A DNA stretch of 64,000 nt from Cavenderia fasciculata (GCF_000203815.1 NW_004457736.1:1116001-1180000), one strand, 5' to 3'; positions 22,973 through 36,089 are shown, numbered from the stretch's first letter. A program made the numbers and translations. The notes: generated by a model not told the origin, from the letters alone.

Positions 22973-25114
22973 ATGGCAACATCTGTATTCTTACGTAGTG
23001 GTTCATCGATTGCATCATCATCATGGAGAGGTGCTAGTAGTATTACTGCAATAGGCAGCAGCAACAATATATATAAATTTACATCAACGAGTAGTAACAA
23101 GATTATAAATAGTATTAGTAGTAGTAGTATAGGTAGATGCTTTAGTACTAAACAACCTATAGATATTGCTAGCTTTCCACCAAGTAGAATTAGAAACTTT
23201 AGTATTATTGCTCATATTGGTAGGTAGTTGATAGAAATATATTGCAAGATAGATATTAACTTCTTCTTCTTCTTTTGTTTAGATCATGGTAAAACAACAT
23301 TGAGTACAAAGTTATTAACATTGACTGGAACATTACCAAAGAATATTTATGGTAGTGGAGAGGAGAGTTTAGGACAACAAGAAAAGAATGAAAATAGAAG
23401 AGAACAATATTTGGACAAGTTGCAAGTGGAAAAGGAACGTGGTATCACTGTAAAGGCACAGACTTGTACTATGATCTATCACAACAAATCGGATGACAAA
23501 CAATATATGCTTAATTTGATCGATACACCGGGTCACGTCGACTTTACCTATGAAGTGTCGCGTTCATTGATGGCATGCCAAGGTGCTATATTGGTGGTGG
23601 ATGCATGTCAGGGTGTGCAGGCACAGACGATGGCAAACTACTATTTGGCGTTGGAGGCTGGTCTCGAGGTGGTGCCTCTGATCAACAAGATCGACTTGCC
23701 AACTGCCAATGTAGACTTGGTGTGTCAGCAACTGAAAGATACGTTTGGGTTCCATCCCGCAGACGTGTTGCAGGTTAGTGCAAAGACTGGTATTGGGATA
23801 GCAGAGATATTGCCCGCTGTGATTGACCGTATCCCGCCACCCGCACTGTCTGACGAGGAAGAGGCACGTAAAAAGGCGCCGTTCAAGGCATTGTTGTTTG
23901 ACAGCTGGTTCGATCGGTTTAGAGGTGTCATATGTCTGTTCAAAGTGGTTGATGGTAGTGTCAAGCGTGGTGATATTGTGCAGTCGGCGAATACCAAGCA
24001 GACGTACGAGGTGATGGACTGCGGCCTGATGCATCCCGAGCAAGAGTCGACGGGCTCGCTCTATACCGGCCAGGTCGGCTACATGACACCGGGTATGAAG
24101 ACAACATCAGAGGCACGTGTCGGAGACACATTCTATAAAAAGGATACACCCGTTCCTGCCCTACCCGGTTTTAAACCGGCCAAGCAGATGGTGTTTGCCG
24201 GTGTCTATCCCATCGACTCGCTCGATTACGGAGATCTCAAAGATTCGTTTGAAAAGTTGATTCTTACAGACAGCAGTATATCAATGACCAATGAAAGCAG
24301 TATTGCATTGGGTATGGGTTTCCGTTGCGGTTTCCTCGGACTCTTACACATGGACGTTGTGCTGCAACGTGTCGAGCAAGAGTATGGTCAAGTAGTCATT
24401 GCCACACCACCCACCGTCACATACCACGTAGCTATGAAGGATGGCACCAATCGTTGGATTGCCAATCCTGCAGACTATCCTCCATCCGAGTATATTGACC
24501 AAACCACCGAGCCAATGATTCACGCCAAGATTGTTGCACCCAACGATTACTTTGGATCGATCGTCACACTTTGCATGGACAGTCGTGGTGTACAAACCAA
24601 CCACGAGACTCTTGAAGGCAACCGTATGCGTCTATCATTCACATTCCCACTCTCAGAGATTATTACAGATTTTTACGACAACCTCAAACGTATTTCAAGT
24701 GGTTATGCTTCACTCGACTATGAAGAGGCTGGCTATGAACCAACCGATGTCGTCAAGGTAAAGATCCTCCTCAATGGTGAAGAGGTTGACTCGCTCTCTT
24801 CGATTGTACATAGATCGAGGGCTACCCATCATGGACGTGCCCTTGTGAAACGTCTCAGAAAGATTATCGATCGACAAATGTTTGTTGTTGCCATTCAAGC
24901 ATCGATTGGAAATGATGTGGTGGCACGTGAAACTATATCTGCCATGCGTAAAGATGTCACTGCCAAATGCTATGGTGGTGATATCACGCGTCGTCGTAAA
25001 TTGTTGGACAAACAAAAAGAGGGTAAAAAGAGAATGAAGCAAATGGGTTGTGTCGAATTATCGCAAGAAGGTTTCTTAAAATTAATGAAGAATACAAATG
25101 AAGAGGATGATTAA
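22973..25114 (+). CDS. guf1: GUF1/LepA (EF4) mitochondrial translation factor
   Basis: Two exons, 22973-23219 and 23283-25114, with a 63-bp intron that splits the GTPase G1 motif (IIAHI/DHGKTTL). The product is 692 residues. The first ~60 residues are a Ser/Arg-rich mitochondrial presequence. EF4 features seen: G1 AHIDHGKTT, switch I ERGITVKAQT, G3 DTPGHVDFTYEVSR, G4 NKID, the domain block GFRCGFLGLLHMDVVLQRVE, and the LepA-type C-terminus (RETISAMRKDVTAKCYGGDI, then TRRRKLLDKQKEGKKRMKQ). EF4 back-translocates ribosomes or eases stalled elongation in mitochondria. Length matches the family. The 3' half is strongly C/G-biased at third positions. Confidence 0.95.
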
Positions 25115-25351
25115 TTAATTATTTTAATGCATTATTTATTAATAAATATATTCGATTTAAATATTTATCTTTCAAATAATTAAAAGACATTAAAAGATAA
25201 TTTGAAGAATTTTAAATGAATTATTTATTCAGTTATATAATTATTAATAATGATATCTGCCATCTTGTTCCATCGTATAGCGATATGGAAATGATATTGT
25301 GTTGTCTCTAAATAATATATTTAAATGACGATCATTTCTGATCAATTTCAA

Positions 25352-27512
25352 TTATTGGTAGTTATCCTTTGTTACAAGATCTCTAACAATATCTCTGCTA
25401 TTTGATAGGAATGTCATTTCTGGTGAGTATGCCAATCTACTTTCTCCAAGTATCGAAAAGAATAAACAAACATCCATGTCTATTAATGATTGGTCGGGTA
25501 CTATTTCAAAGATAGACGACAATACCTCTTCGTATGTTAAATTGATAAAATCAATTGATTTGAGATGATAATAACTATCGGTGTATGATTCGAGAACAGC
25601 TGGGTATGCAAGGAGAATGATACAGTCTAATATGAACACAGGTTCTAATAGAACCCTTTTAACTTTTGGTTGTGTTGGTAGATTGTAACCAATAATTTCA
25701 GATTGTTTATTGCAAAATAAACATCGATCACCATCTCCAATACACTTCTCGCAGAATGAATGCTTGCAATTGAATCTGAGTCGGTTCGGATTAATGTCCC
25801 AAAAACAAAATATGCACATATTTGCCATTAATTCTAGGGTTTTCTTGTTGTCATCAGACGGACCGATTTCCATTTGTTGTAATTTCTCTATTGTAAAATG
25901 ATATTTGATTCTTCTGGGTTGTATTGAAGTTGGTCGAAATGATGAGTGAAAAGTGATAATCCATCAAATGTCATTCCTTCTGGAAATTGAAATTCGCCTC
26001 TCCATTCAATCGGCTCTTCCAATTCTGCCGAGCTAAAAAGTTCATCTCCAAATATTTGATCAAAATATTTTTTGGTTAGATCATCAACCATTTGCTTTTT
26101 AGTCTCTGATGATCGATGATATTCTTGATGTGATGTGAATCCAAGATCACATTCGTATAGGTGTTTTGATTGACATTTAATACTATTGAGTATTTGCCAA
26201 TCCAAATTAGCAAAACGTTGCAGTTGAGACATATCTTGTGGTATTGTCGTCAGCTTCATTTTCATATGATCAATCACCATTTTATATTTTTCAAGATTTG
26301 ATGATTCCAATGATGGTGATTCCTGTGAAAGGTATTCCAATCTATTTTTGAAATAATAATAGAGAGGATTACCGTCAAATCTGTAAAATTTGTCATGGTT
26401 GAAAGTACCTACCTGATTCAATTGGGAAATAGCACTACTAAAAAGAGTGTCAGTACCACTTACTGCAGCTTTTTTATCCTGAGATGAAATATTCAAGTGC
26501 TCCAAGATTGATTTTAATTGATCCAAAAATAAAATAGGATCTATTGTAGCATTTGGAAGTGATATTGATCTACAACTCTTGAAATATGATTTGATTCTCG
26601 TGGTCTCCACACCCGAGTTGATGAATTCCGAGCTTTTGAAATAATCATCATCTTTTCCAATCATTGAAGCAGTGTCTTGTTTGTTGAAAATGATTAATAG
26701 ATGGGGTTTGTATGGACTGTTGATTGCTTTTGATTCAATGTGACTGACCATTTGTGATAGTGCTGACACGATGGTTGATTGCTCTCTTTTGTTGTTAAAA
26801 ACATAAACAACAATATGACTGATAATATGAAGCAAAACTGGATATATTTCTTGTATAACTTTTGATCTTTTAGCAAGTTGACCCGAGTTACTTGGATTTG
26901 AAAACAATTGATGGTTCAATGTTCCACCACTCCCTTCAGAGTCTAAAAATACACTATAGCCTACATCTACATCGCCACCTATTCGATAATAATCAATGTC
27001 TGAAGATGTTGATTTACATTGAGTTGTATCTGTTTGTACTGGTATCTCCAGTTGTTTCAATTTTTCTGGCTAGTCGTAGCAAACTTCTGATGATGGATGA
27101 TTTACCTTTTTAAAAATAATTAATATTTGCAATCTAAATATATTGTCTCCAAGTACATACCACCTCCAGTCGGTCCAATAAAAGAGGCCATTGGAAGATC
27201 ATATGGATAGTACCCGCGCACGTCTATGGCCTTCATTATCCATTTCTGTTGTTGATCATTGTATTCCGATTGTATAAGCTTGTTATCATCCTGCTTGATT
27301 TGATTGACTGATTCATCATTTTTATTCAACCCACTTGAATAGTCTCTAATGATATGATATATTTCATTTGCATTGACTTGTCTGTGACTATGAAATGAAC
27401 ATGATTCATCGAATTCCTTTGTACAAATATATATTCTACACTCTGAACAAAAAACTATCTCTTTATCTGATTGACAGATACCACATAGAATATCATTAGG
27501 TGGTTCTTGCAT
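25352..27512 (-). CDS. B-box / GB1-like P-loop GTPase / RING protein, copy A (frame breaks)
   Basis: Exon 1 is 27161-27512 and exon 2 is 25352-27105. The start at 27512 aligns with copy B. A B-box-like finger uses C10, C13, C22, C25, C30, C38, H41 and H43. A P-loop is formed across the intron (GPTGGGKSS). Then come YSVFLDSEGSGG, resembling the DxEG G3 motif of GBP/atlastin GTPases, and IFNKQD as a possible G4. A C3HC4 RING sits near the C-terminus (CIFC, CKHSFC, CLFC). The frame changes twice: at an A5 run (27061-27065; one A fewer or two more restores it) and at a run of four (25895-25898; one more restores it). It is a likely E3 ligase with a nucleotide-binding core, possibly a pseudogene. 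Copy B lies 2.5 kb upstream on the same strand. Confidence 0.65.
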
Positions 27513-27748
27513 TTGTACAACTATAAAACATATAAACAAAGTATATCTTAACTTTTTTCTTTTCTAGTGAGTAATCAAGATCATAAGTCCAGATTAATTG
27601 GAAAAAAAAAAAGAATAGGAGGCCTCTGACCGGTCTTTGTGGTGCGAACTTCGTTCCCAAAGTAAAAAAAAGATAGTGGTAACAGGATTTATTTAAGAGT
27701 TATTATGACTGTTATGTGCTGCGTATGCTGCCGTTGTTGTTATTATTA

Positions 27749-28347
27749 TTACAATGGTGTGATATATTCAGATAGAACATATGAAACCAATTTTTTGATT
27801 GTGATCATTTGTAATCCATATTGAGTTGCATAATCTGGTCCTGTGTATCCCCACCAATCCCAACATCTATATTTTAATAAAATAATAATAATAATTAGAA
27901 CATTTAAAAATATCTTTTTAATAAATAATAATAAAATAATTACCCATCCGGATTCAAATCGTTTCCAAGAGCTTGTGGATAAAGAATAATCAAGTTATTG
28001 TTGTCGGCAACTTGATTGTATCCAATATTCATATAATATGTACTATTAATATATGATACTGATTGAGTGCATCCATGAAATACTACATGTAATGAACATC
28101 CTAAATTAAAAAGATTAAGTTATTAATATGTTATTATTATTTTAAATAATGATACAAATAATTTAAAAATAAATACACATACTTCCTTTGTTTTTGAATA
28201 ATCTACATGATTGTGGAACATATGCAAATGCACTTTGATCCAATCCAGCGAATTCATTTGTAGTATTAATTGGTAGGAATGCAGTTTGATTAAATTCAAC
28301 AATCTAAAATTGATTTGCAATAAAAAAATAAAAAACAATTAATATTA

Positions 28348-28414
<67 letters not shown>

Positions 28415-29152
28415 TAAATATGTGTATGAATACATACATTTGAAGCTAAAGAAGGAGTATTTGAAGCAGGGAATAAGAAACCATACAAATGTGATAATAA
28501 ATTAAAAGTAGTATCATAACCACATTGATTGATCCATGGCCACCCGAAATAAGTACAATTGTTACCATAGGTTTTAGTTACAATGGCGTGTTCGGCTTGT
28601 ACGTTGTAGACACTCTTGATTGACCAAAATGGTACAAAATTTGAATAGTATTCCTCTAATTTATGAACGGTACCTGGTCGAATAGTAGAGTCGTATTTAC
28701 CAGAGAATAGGTATACTCTTTGACGAGCCAGATTGTCAGTTGAATCAATTGCAAAGGTACGTTCAGCATGTTCAGTATAATTTAATAATTTTGGAATTGA
28801 AATTAATGAAGCATTTTTAATACATTGTGCAATTGCTATATCTGCACTTCCTTGTCCGCCTAAATAATAATAAATAAATAAATTAATAAATAATATTAAG
28901 TTATAATAATAGGTTTCCAAGTTATAATACAATACAATAATAAGGACCAGCAGCAATGATGGCAGCACCTTTAATAATTGATGAAAAGGCCATGTGAAAT
29001 TGGACGGCGAAAGCGCCACCCGAAGAAAATCCAGAAATGGTGATCTTATCCTTTTCATCAAAGAATGGTGACGACCCGTTTGCAAATATGCAACTAGTGA
29101 ATTGATTGGCAATACAATTTAATGCTAAAAAGTAAATAATTAATTTATACAT
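27749..29152 (-). CDS. Secreted PHB-depolymerase-like esterase (type 2 catalytic domain)
   Basis: Five exons: 28936-29152, 28438-28859, 28183-28303, 27944-28100 and 27749-27866, 344 residues, beginning with a signal peptide (MYKLIIYFLALNCIANQFTS). The lipase box GFSSGG gives Ser43. Asp129 (LFSGKYDSTI) and His163 (NVQAEHAIVT) fit as the rest of the triad. The oxyanion segment VVFHGCTQS comes after them, near the C-terminus. This order is the circularly permuted type-2 arrangement of poly(3-hydroxybutyrate) depolymerases; the spacings resemble those I recall for the Penicillium enzyme. Near the end is CWDWWGYTGPDYATQYGLQM. Substrate unknown: perhaps bacterial PHB or another short-chain ester in phagocytosed food. 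It sits between the two B-box/RING paralogues. Confidence 0.85.
28350..28412. repeat. (TTA)n microsatellite inside intron 2 of the esterase gene
   Basis: About 21 TTA/ATT units fill much of intron 2 of the esterase gene. Confidence 0.9.
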
Positions 29153-30025
29153 TTGTTTTTAAATAATATAATAATAATAAAAATACAAGATAAAGATGAT
29201 GAAAGGTTGTTATTGTTAAGAGTGTGCTGAATCTATAGATTGGAATTTATACTTTTCTGTGCTCGAGAGGCAGTCGGTTGATGATCATCGGGTAAATACT
29301 TTACCTACCTTTACTTACTCCTTCTTTGTTGATATTATGCTACCATGATGATGGTTGGTGATCATAATACATACAATGGGCACGAAAAATGAGTCCCCCA
29401 ATCTTAATCTATGAACCAGAAGCAGCGGAATAAAAAATCTACCTTCCGAGAGACATCAATCACAAAGATGGTTGGGTGATCTATAAATAGCTGTTATTGG
29501 TAGGTTTGGTTGCTGTACAACAATAACGCGTCGAAATATGCGTTAGCTTCCTATCTAAGCTGATCATTGACTACTGAGCTTGATGTCACCTGATGACAGA
29601 CAGGTGCGCACCATTGTTTTTTTAAATACAAAAAGATTCATCTTGTCCTTCTTTGTCAATTTAAAGTTACAATGGAATTGAACGGTTTAATAGAATTGAC
29701 AGTGTTGAACTAAGAAAGACAAGAAGATTTTAGGTAAATTTTACTTAATAAGGAACCTAGGAAAGAGCACCAACCAAACAAGAAAAAAAAAGAAAATAAT
29801 AAGCTTGGATTTTATTTTAAAACAAAAACCATTTAACTTTCAGACCAAGGGATCACCATTCACTAGGATTCTATCCCAATGGTTGATCATTTATACTTTA
29901 AATAACTCTCATTGTATTCTCCTTAATATAAAAAATATTAACCAACATTCCACTCAAAAATGCAATAAATAAATTTAATTAAAATGATGATAATAATAAG
30001 AATAATTTATTTATTTGAAATAGGT
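29153..30025. other. Intergenic, mixed composition
   Basis: It covers the esterase promoter and the 3' flank of RING paralogue B. The 29240-29620 part is less A/T-rich than most spacers here (ACGCGTCGAAATATGCGTTA) but has no coding frame I trust. Short snoRNA-like CTGA/TGATGA boxes near 29590 lack proper spacing, so I do not call a gene. Confidence 0.45.
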
Positions 30026-32440
30026 CTATCTATTTGGAAATGATATTGTGTTGTTTTCATATATTATTTTTTCAATATATTGAATGCCTATATTGATCAA
30101 TGACAATTGTCGATAGTTATCCTTTGTTACAAGATATCTAACAATATCTCTTCTATTTGAAAGGAATGTCATTTCTGGTGAGTACGCCAATCCTTCTTTT
30201 GCTCCTCTTTTCACAAAGAATAAACAAATACCAATGCCGATGAATGATTGATCGGGCACTACTTGAAAGATGGATAACAATACTTGTTCGTATGTTGAAT
30301 TGATAAAATTGATTTTTTTGAGATGATTATAACGATTGGTGTATGCTATGGGATCAGTTTGGAATGCAAGGAGAACGATACACTCCAACATTGATTCAAA
30401 GTTTAATAGAATCTTTTTAACATTTGTTTGTTTTTGACTGATAAAAAGTTGTTGTGTTTTGGGGACAGGAGAAGGGGAAGGAGGAGGAGGAATGTAACGA
30501 ATAATTTCAGATGGTATATTGCAAAACAAACAATTATCACCATCTCCAATACACTTGTCGCAAAATGAATGCTCGCAATTTAATCTGAGTCGATTAGGTT
30601 TACCAAACAAACAAAATATGCAAACATTTGCCATTAATTTGAGTGTTTCCTTTCCCTTATCAGATGAACTGTTATCAGATGGGCTGATTTCTAGTTGTTG
30701 TAATATCTCTGTTGTTGTTGCTGAATTGTACGATGATTTGATAGATTCTTCTGGATTGGGATTGTGTTGGTCCAAATGATGATGATGATGATTAGCAAAA
30801 AGTGATAATCCATCAAATGACATTCCTTCTGGATATTTAAATCCACCACTCCATTCAATTGACTCTTCCAACTCTAAAGAATTATTTCCAAATATTTGAT
30901 TGTTGTCCGGTTTTTGATCAACAGATACCTTTTGCTTTCTAGTCTCCAAAGATCTATGATTTAATTCATGTGATGTGAATGCAAGATCACATTTTATATT
31001 TGGATGGTCTGGGTGTGTTGATTGACACTTTATACTATTTTGTATTTGGATATCCAACTCTACAAAATGTTGTCGTTGAGTCCTACTATTTTTTTGCCAA
31101 TCAATGGTATTATCCTTTTGTGGTATTCTTGACAGCTTCATTTTCATATGATCAATCACTGCTTTATATTTTTCTTCTAATGTTAAATTATTAGATGAGG
31201 ATGAAAGATAATCCAATCTATTCTTGAAATAACCAAAAAGAGGATTATTGGCAAACTTGTAAAATTGGTCATGGTTGAATGTACCGTCTTGATTGAGTTG
31301 GTTGATGGCACTGAAAAAAAATCGTCAATAGAGTTGACTGGATTTTTTCCATCCAATGATGAAACGTCAAAGTGTTTCAGGATTGATTTTAATTGACCCA
31401 AAAATAAAACAGGTTCGGTTGATGCCTTTGGAAGTGATATTGATTTGCAACTCTTGAAAAATGATTTGATTTTGGCAACCTCTTTTGAATTGATGAATTC
31501 CGATCTTTGGAAAAAGTCCACATCTTTGCCACTCTCTGACAAATCGACTTGGTTGTTGAAAATGACTAATAGATGGCATTTGTAGGGACTGTTGATTGCT
31601 TTTGATTCAATGTGACTGACCATTTTTGATAGATCCTTTATAAATGTATCTTGCTCTTTTGTATTGTTAAAGACATAAACAACCATCCCACTGATAATAT
31701 GAAGCAGTCTTGGGTATATTTCTTGGAGAAATTTTAATCTTTTAGCAAGTTGGTCAGGTGTAAGTAGCTCTGACCCAGTTCCACCACTTCCTTCAGAATC
31801 TAAAAATACACGATATCCTACACCCTCAACATCTCTTAGATAATAATCAATATCTTCAGATGTTGATCGGCATTTAGTTGAATCTGGCGTTGGTAGTGGT
31901 AAAGTCATTCTTGTTTGGTCTACTCGTACTTGATCTTTCCTGACTTGTAGCAAACTTCTAAGGATCGCAGACTTTCCTTTAAGAAAAGATATTAATAGTG
32001 TAAATATTAATAATCATCATCACAAACAAACAATAGTAGTATCTATCTTATTGATAGTAGTATATAAAATACATACCACTTCCAGACGGTCCAATAAAAG
32101 AGACCAATTCATTAATATATGGGTAGCCGTGACGGATGGGAGTCGACTCCATTACCCATTTCCTTTTTTGATCATTGTATTTCAACCGTATAAACTTGTG
32201 ATCATTCTGCTTGGTTTGATCATCACCTTCTTTTTTATGACTTGAATCACATGAATAGTCTCTAATGATATGATATATTTCGTTTAGGTTGGTTCGTTTG
32301 TGATGTTCTGATTCACACGATTCATTGAAATCTTTCGTACAAATGTACAGTTTACACCCTGAACAATAAACTATCTCTTTATCTGATTTGCAATCTTCCA
32401 CTTGGCATATAATATTAATACTAGTATGGGGTTGTTCCAT
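30026..32440 (-). CDS. B-box / GB1-like P-loop GTPase / RING protein, copy B (one frame break)
   Basis: Exons 32077-32440 and 30026-31976. The plan is the same as copy A: B-box-like finger at the N-terminus (YCSGCKLYICTKDF), P-loop GPSGSGKSAI across the intron at the same site and phase, G3-like YRVFLDSEGSGG, a weaker G4 (IFNNQVD), and a C-terminal C3HC4 RING (CIFC, CEHSFCDKC, CLFC). At an A8 run on the plus strand (31314-31321) the frame changes between NSIDDFF and SAINQLNQDGTF; one extra base restores it. The same tract reads TTTTTTTTCAG on the coding strand and could also be a splice acceptor, but I find no matching donor. With the break repaired the protein is about 770 residues. Likely an E3 ligase with a nucleotide-regulated core. 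Confidence 0.7.
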
Positions 32441-32674
32441 TGTGTTGTACCAGAGTACTAGCTAAAAACAAATAAAAATTAAAAAAAAAAAAACAAAGAT
32501 CTTTGGCTTTGAAGAAAGAAGAATGATCTCTCGAAAAGTCATCATCATTAATTTAAAAATAATTTTAAAGCAAACATAGCTTATTGCTACAGATAGAGAT
32601 AGAGCGAGTGTAGTCTGTTTATCTAGATACACACACATATATATCAAAGAAACTACACTCTATATATATAGACA

Positions 32675-35600
32675 ATGTTTGAAAGAACATTAGCCGACCT
32701 CGTCAGAGGTATCAGAAACCACAAAAAGAATGAAGACAAGTTCATATCACAATGTATTCAAGAGATTAAAGAAGAACTCAGAGGCGATATGAGCAAGAAA
32801 GCATTGGCTATTCAAAAACTTACTTATGTATGTTCATCAAATCAACAAAAGATCTTTGTTGATAAAGTGATAAATCTAACATGTTCCTTTTACTTTTAAA
32901 TATATATTTTAGATTACAATGTTAGGATATGATATTAGTTGGGCATCATTTAATATTGTTGAAGTGATGAGTAGTGCAAAGTTTTCATCGAAGCGTATTG
33001 GTTATCTGGCTGCATCACAATCATTCCACGAAGGTACTGAAGTGATTACATTGGCAACCAATCAGATTAGAAAGGATTTCCTCTCCAACAACCAATATGA
33101 AGCTTATTTAGCTTTGAATTGTTTGTCCAATATTTGTACACCAGACTTGGCAAGAGACTTGGCCAACGACCTCATCACATTATTGTCGACACAAAAGACA
33201 CATATCCTCAAACGTACCATTTTAGTCATGTACAAGGTGTTTTTGCGTTACCCCGAAGCACTACGTCCAGCATTCCCACGTCTCAAAGAGAAACTTGAAG
33301 ACCCCGAACCCGCCGTTATGAGCTGTGCAGTCAACGTCATTTGCGAGTTGGCACGAAAGAACCCCAAAAACTACCTGACTTTGGCACCGGTTCTCTTCAA
33401 GATCTTGACCAACAGCACCACCAACTACTGGATGTACATCAAGATTGTCAAGTTGTTTGGCGCATTGACTCCACTCGAACCACGTCTCGGCAAAAAGTTG
33501 ATCGACCCACTCACCAATATTATCAACACCTCCTCGTCCATGTCTCTCCTCTTTGAGTGTATCCAAACATGTATTATTGGTATTCCAGACAACTTGCCAT
33601 TGATGAAGCTGTGCATTAGCAAGTTGCGTACGCTCATTGAGCATCCCGACCAGAACCTCAAGTATTTGGGTCTGTTGGCACTCAACAATATCATGAAGAT
33701 CTACCCCAAGGCTGTAAGCGAGCACCGCGAGGTTGTACTTGGGTGTTTGGACGACGAAGACATTTCGATTAGACAACGTGCACTCGATCTGTTGTCGGGT
33801 ATGGTTACCAAGAAGAACTTGCCCGATATCGCTGCCAAGCTGTTACGTCATATCGAGACGGCCGAGGGTAGCTACCGCGACCGTATCGTCGAAAAGATCG
33901 TCGAGTTGTGTGCATTGGGTACCTACCAATACGTCACAGACTTTGAATGGTACATCAACACGTTGATTCAACTGTCTGAAGTATCCGAAACTGCTCACGG
34001 TCCATTGATTGCCAGTCAACTACTCGACGTAACTATCCGTGTACGTGTAGTACGTAGCTATGCTACCAAGCAGATGATCGCATTGCTCAAGTCACCTAAA
34101 CTAATGGCCAACCCAAAGGAAGGTGGTATCTGCGAGGTACTGTATGCCGCTGCTTGGATTGTCGGTGAGTTTGCTGCCTATGTAAACAACCCAGTCGAGT
34201 CACTCGAGGCATTCTTACAACCACGTGTGTCGGTTCTACCAGCACATGTGCAGAGTGTCTACATGCTCAATGCACTCAAGGTGTTTGCACATGCCTCTGC
34301 TGAAGCAGCTACCGGCGGCGAGCACGCTGGTGCCATCACACAGGAAGAACGTGATGATCAGACAACTGTAGTCGAGTGCACACCCGTTGACGCATCGACT
34401 GTCGAGGAGTGTCTTGCCATCCTGCACGCACGTCTCCCTCTCTTTACCCAATCGATCCATATCGACGTGCAAGAGCGTGCCTGTCTCGTCAGCGAGATTC
34501 TCAAGTTCTACGGTACCATGCGCGACCAAGGAAACGACATTGCCGGTGAGCTCGTCACACTCTTTACCGAAGCACTCAACCCAGTTGCCCCCAAAGCACA
34601 AAAGAAGGTGCCTGTACCCGAGGGACTCGACCTCGACGCCTGGATCAACGACCCCAAGCTCCAAGTCGTCGACAGCGACACTGAAGACAGCGACAGCGAC
34701 ATCTTTGGCAGTCGTGTCGATGCTGGCAACAATGGAACCAACGACTCGGGCGATGAAAGCGAACGTTCATTTGATATTAGTCGTGCCAAGGAGGAACGTA
34801 TCCAACGTAACGCCTCGAACCCATACATGTTGGGTGGTGGCAAGAAAACACAAAAGTCAATCGTCGACGAGGAGATGACTCATATCCCCGTTGCTGCTCT
34901 GCCCGCCAATCTCGGCCCTGTCATTGTTGGTGGCAAGATGGACGCTAAAAAGAAGAAACCAAAGAAATTCACAATCGATACAACCACTGAAATGCCAGAG
35001 AATGCACGTCCCGATAGTGATGATGAATCATCCTCCTCCCTACACTCTAAGCGTAAACAAGATGCACTCAGCTCCATCAACATTAATGAGCCATTGACAG
35101 CTAGCGATGTCCTTCCAGTTGCTCGTCATCGTAGTGATATTCAACGTGAAAAGGAAATGGAACGTGAACGTGAATTGGCTGCTCAACGTGCTGCCAAGCG
35201 CGGTGCCTCCTCCTCTGCCAAATCACCACAATCTCCAACCGCCTCAGTCTACACTGACATTACTTCACCAGAAGTACAAGCCAAGGGTGGTAAAAAATCA
35301 GCCAAATCAAAATCTGCTGCTGCTCCCGCTCCTGCTCCAGTCGTTGTTAAAAAGGCACCAGCAGTCTACCTTCCCATCACATTAGAGAATTGTGAATACT
35401 TTACTCTTTCATTTGAATTGACCAAGGTTGATCAACCCCCTCAACCTGCCACTTCAACCACTTCTGCTACTGTCCCAATTAAACTTTCATTAAAAGTACA
35501 AAACAAGAGTGATGAAGATTTATCTGAAGTATTATTTACATTGGTTGAATCACAAAAAGACAAGATTACAGTAACTGGAAAGTCATCGGCATTTGATATT

Positions 35601-36089
35601 GGTGTACTTGAAGCTGGTAGCAACACTACCATCTCACAAACATTTAACCTCGCCACCAATACCATTATCCCTCAATTGACACTTAAATTGACTGGCACTT
35701 CAAGTGAATCGATCGATATTGACATTGATATTCCTATCCCCATGTCATTCTTTATCGTCAAGACCAAGATCTCCAAGGACAAGTTTGCAGAAATTCTCCA
35801 AAAATCAGCTTCTATGGCATCGGCCTCTGTCAAGGTGCCATCCATCACCATCCAAAAGGCTATTGAAATCCTTGCCGATCAATTAAACATTGAAGTTGTC
35901 CAATGTCATCCATCAGGCTCCACCGCTTCATTCTATGCCAGAACCAACCAAAATCAACATATTGCAATGTTGGCAAAGGATCGTGATGGCGTCACTTCTT
36001 TTGATATTAAATCATCTGATTCTTCTTTGGCTCAATTATTAGTTAAACAACTTTCAACTTTATTTTTAAAACAACAACAATTAAATTAA
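32675..36089 (+). CDS. ap3d1: AP-3 complex subunit delta
   Basis: Exons 32675-32827 and 32913-36089, 1109 residues. The N-terminus MFERTLADLVRGIRNHKKNE and the HEAT-repeat trunk (KKALAIQKLTYITMLGYDIS, QSFHEGTEVITLATNQIRKD, NLKYLGLLALNNIMK) are hallmarks of the delta large chain of adaptor complex AP-3. After about residue 600 comes an acidic/Ser hinge, a Lys-rich region and a C-terminal beta-rich ear-like part. AP-3 sorts membrane cargo from endosomes to lysosome-related organelles and contractile-vacuole-type compartments. The long second exon is strongly C/G-biased at third positions in its first two thirds and returns to A/T bias near the end, a composition shift within one exon. Length fits the family. 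Confidence 0.93.

Noticed and set aside
26440-26470. GTAAGT ... TTTTTAG pair inside copy A of the B-box/RING gene, a 26-nt intron candidate
   Set aside because: It is too short for a spliceosomal intron of this organism (others here are about 55-110 bp), and the frame is open without splicing.
27606-27660. Short imperfect hairpin with CTTTG...CAAAG ends in front of copy A of the B-box/RING gene
   Set aside because: The stem is broken by bulges, occurs once only, and has no RNA family motif.
28350-28412. TTA array considered as a possible CRISPR-like or satellite array
   Set aside because: It is a plain trinucleotide microsatellite in an intron. There is no repeat-spacer structure anywhere in the window, and the genome is eukaryotic.
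29560-29610. snoRNA-like CTGA and TGATGA boxes
   Set aside because: Box order and spacing do not fit a C/D snoRNA, and there is no terminal stem.
33261-35385. Many long frames on both strands inside the AP-3 delta gene
   Set aside because: They are by-products of the C/G-biased codons of the real frame, and none has a domain.
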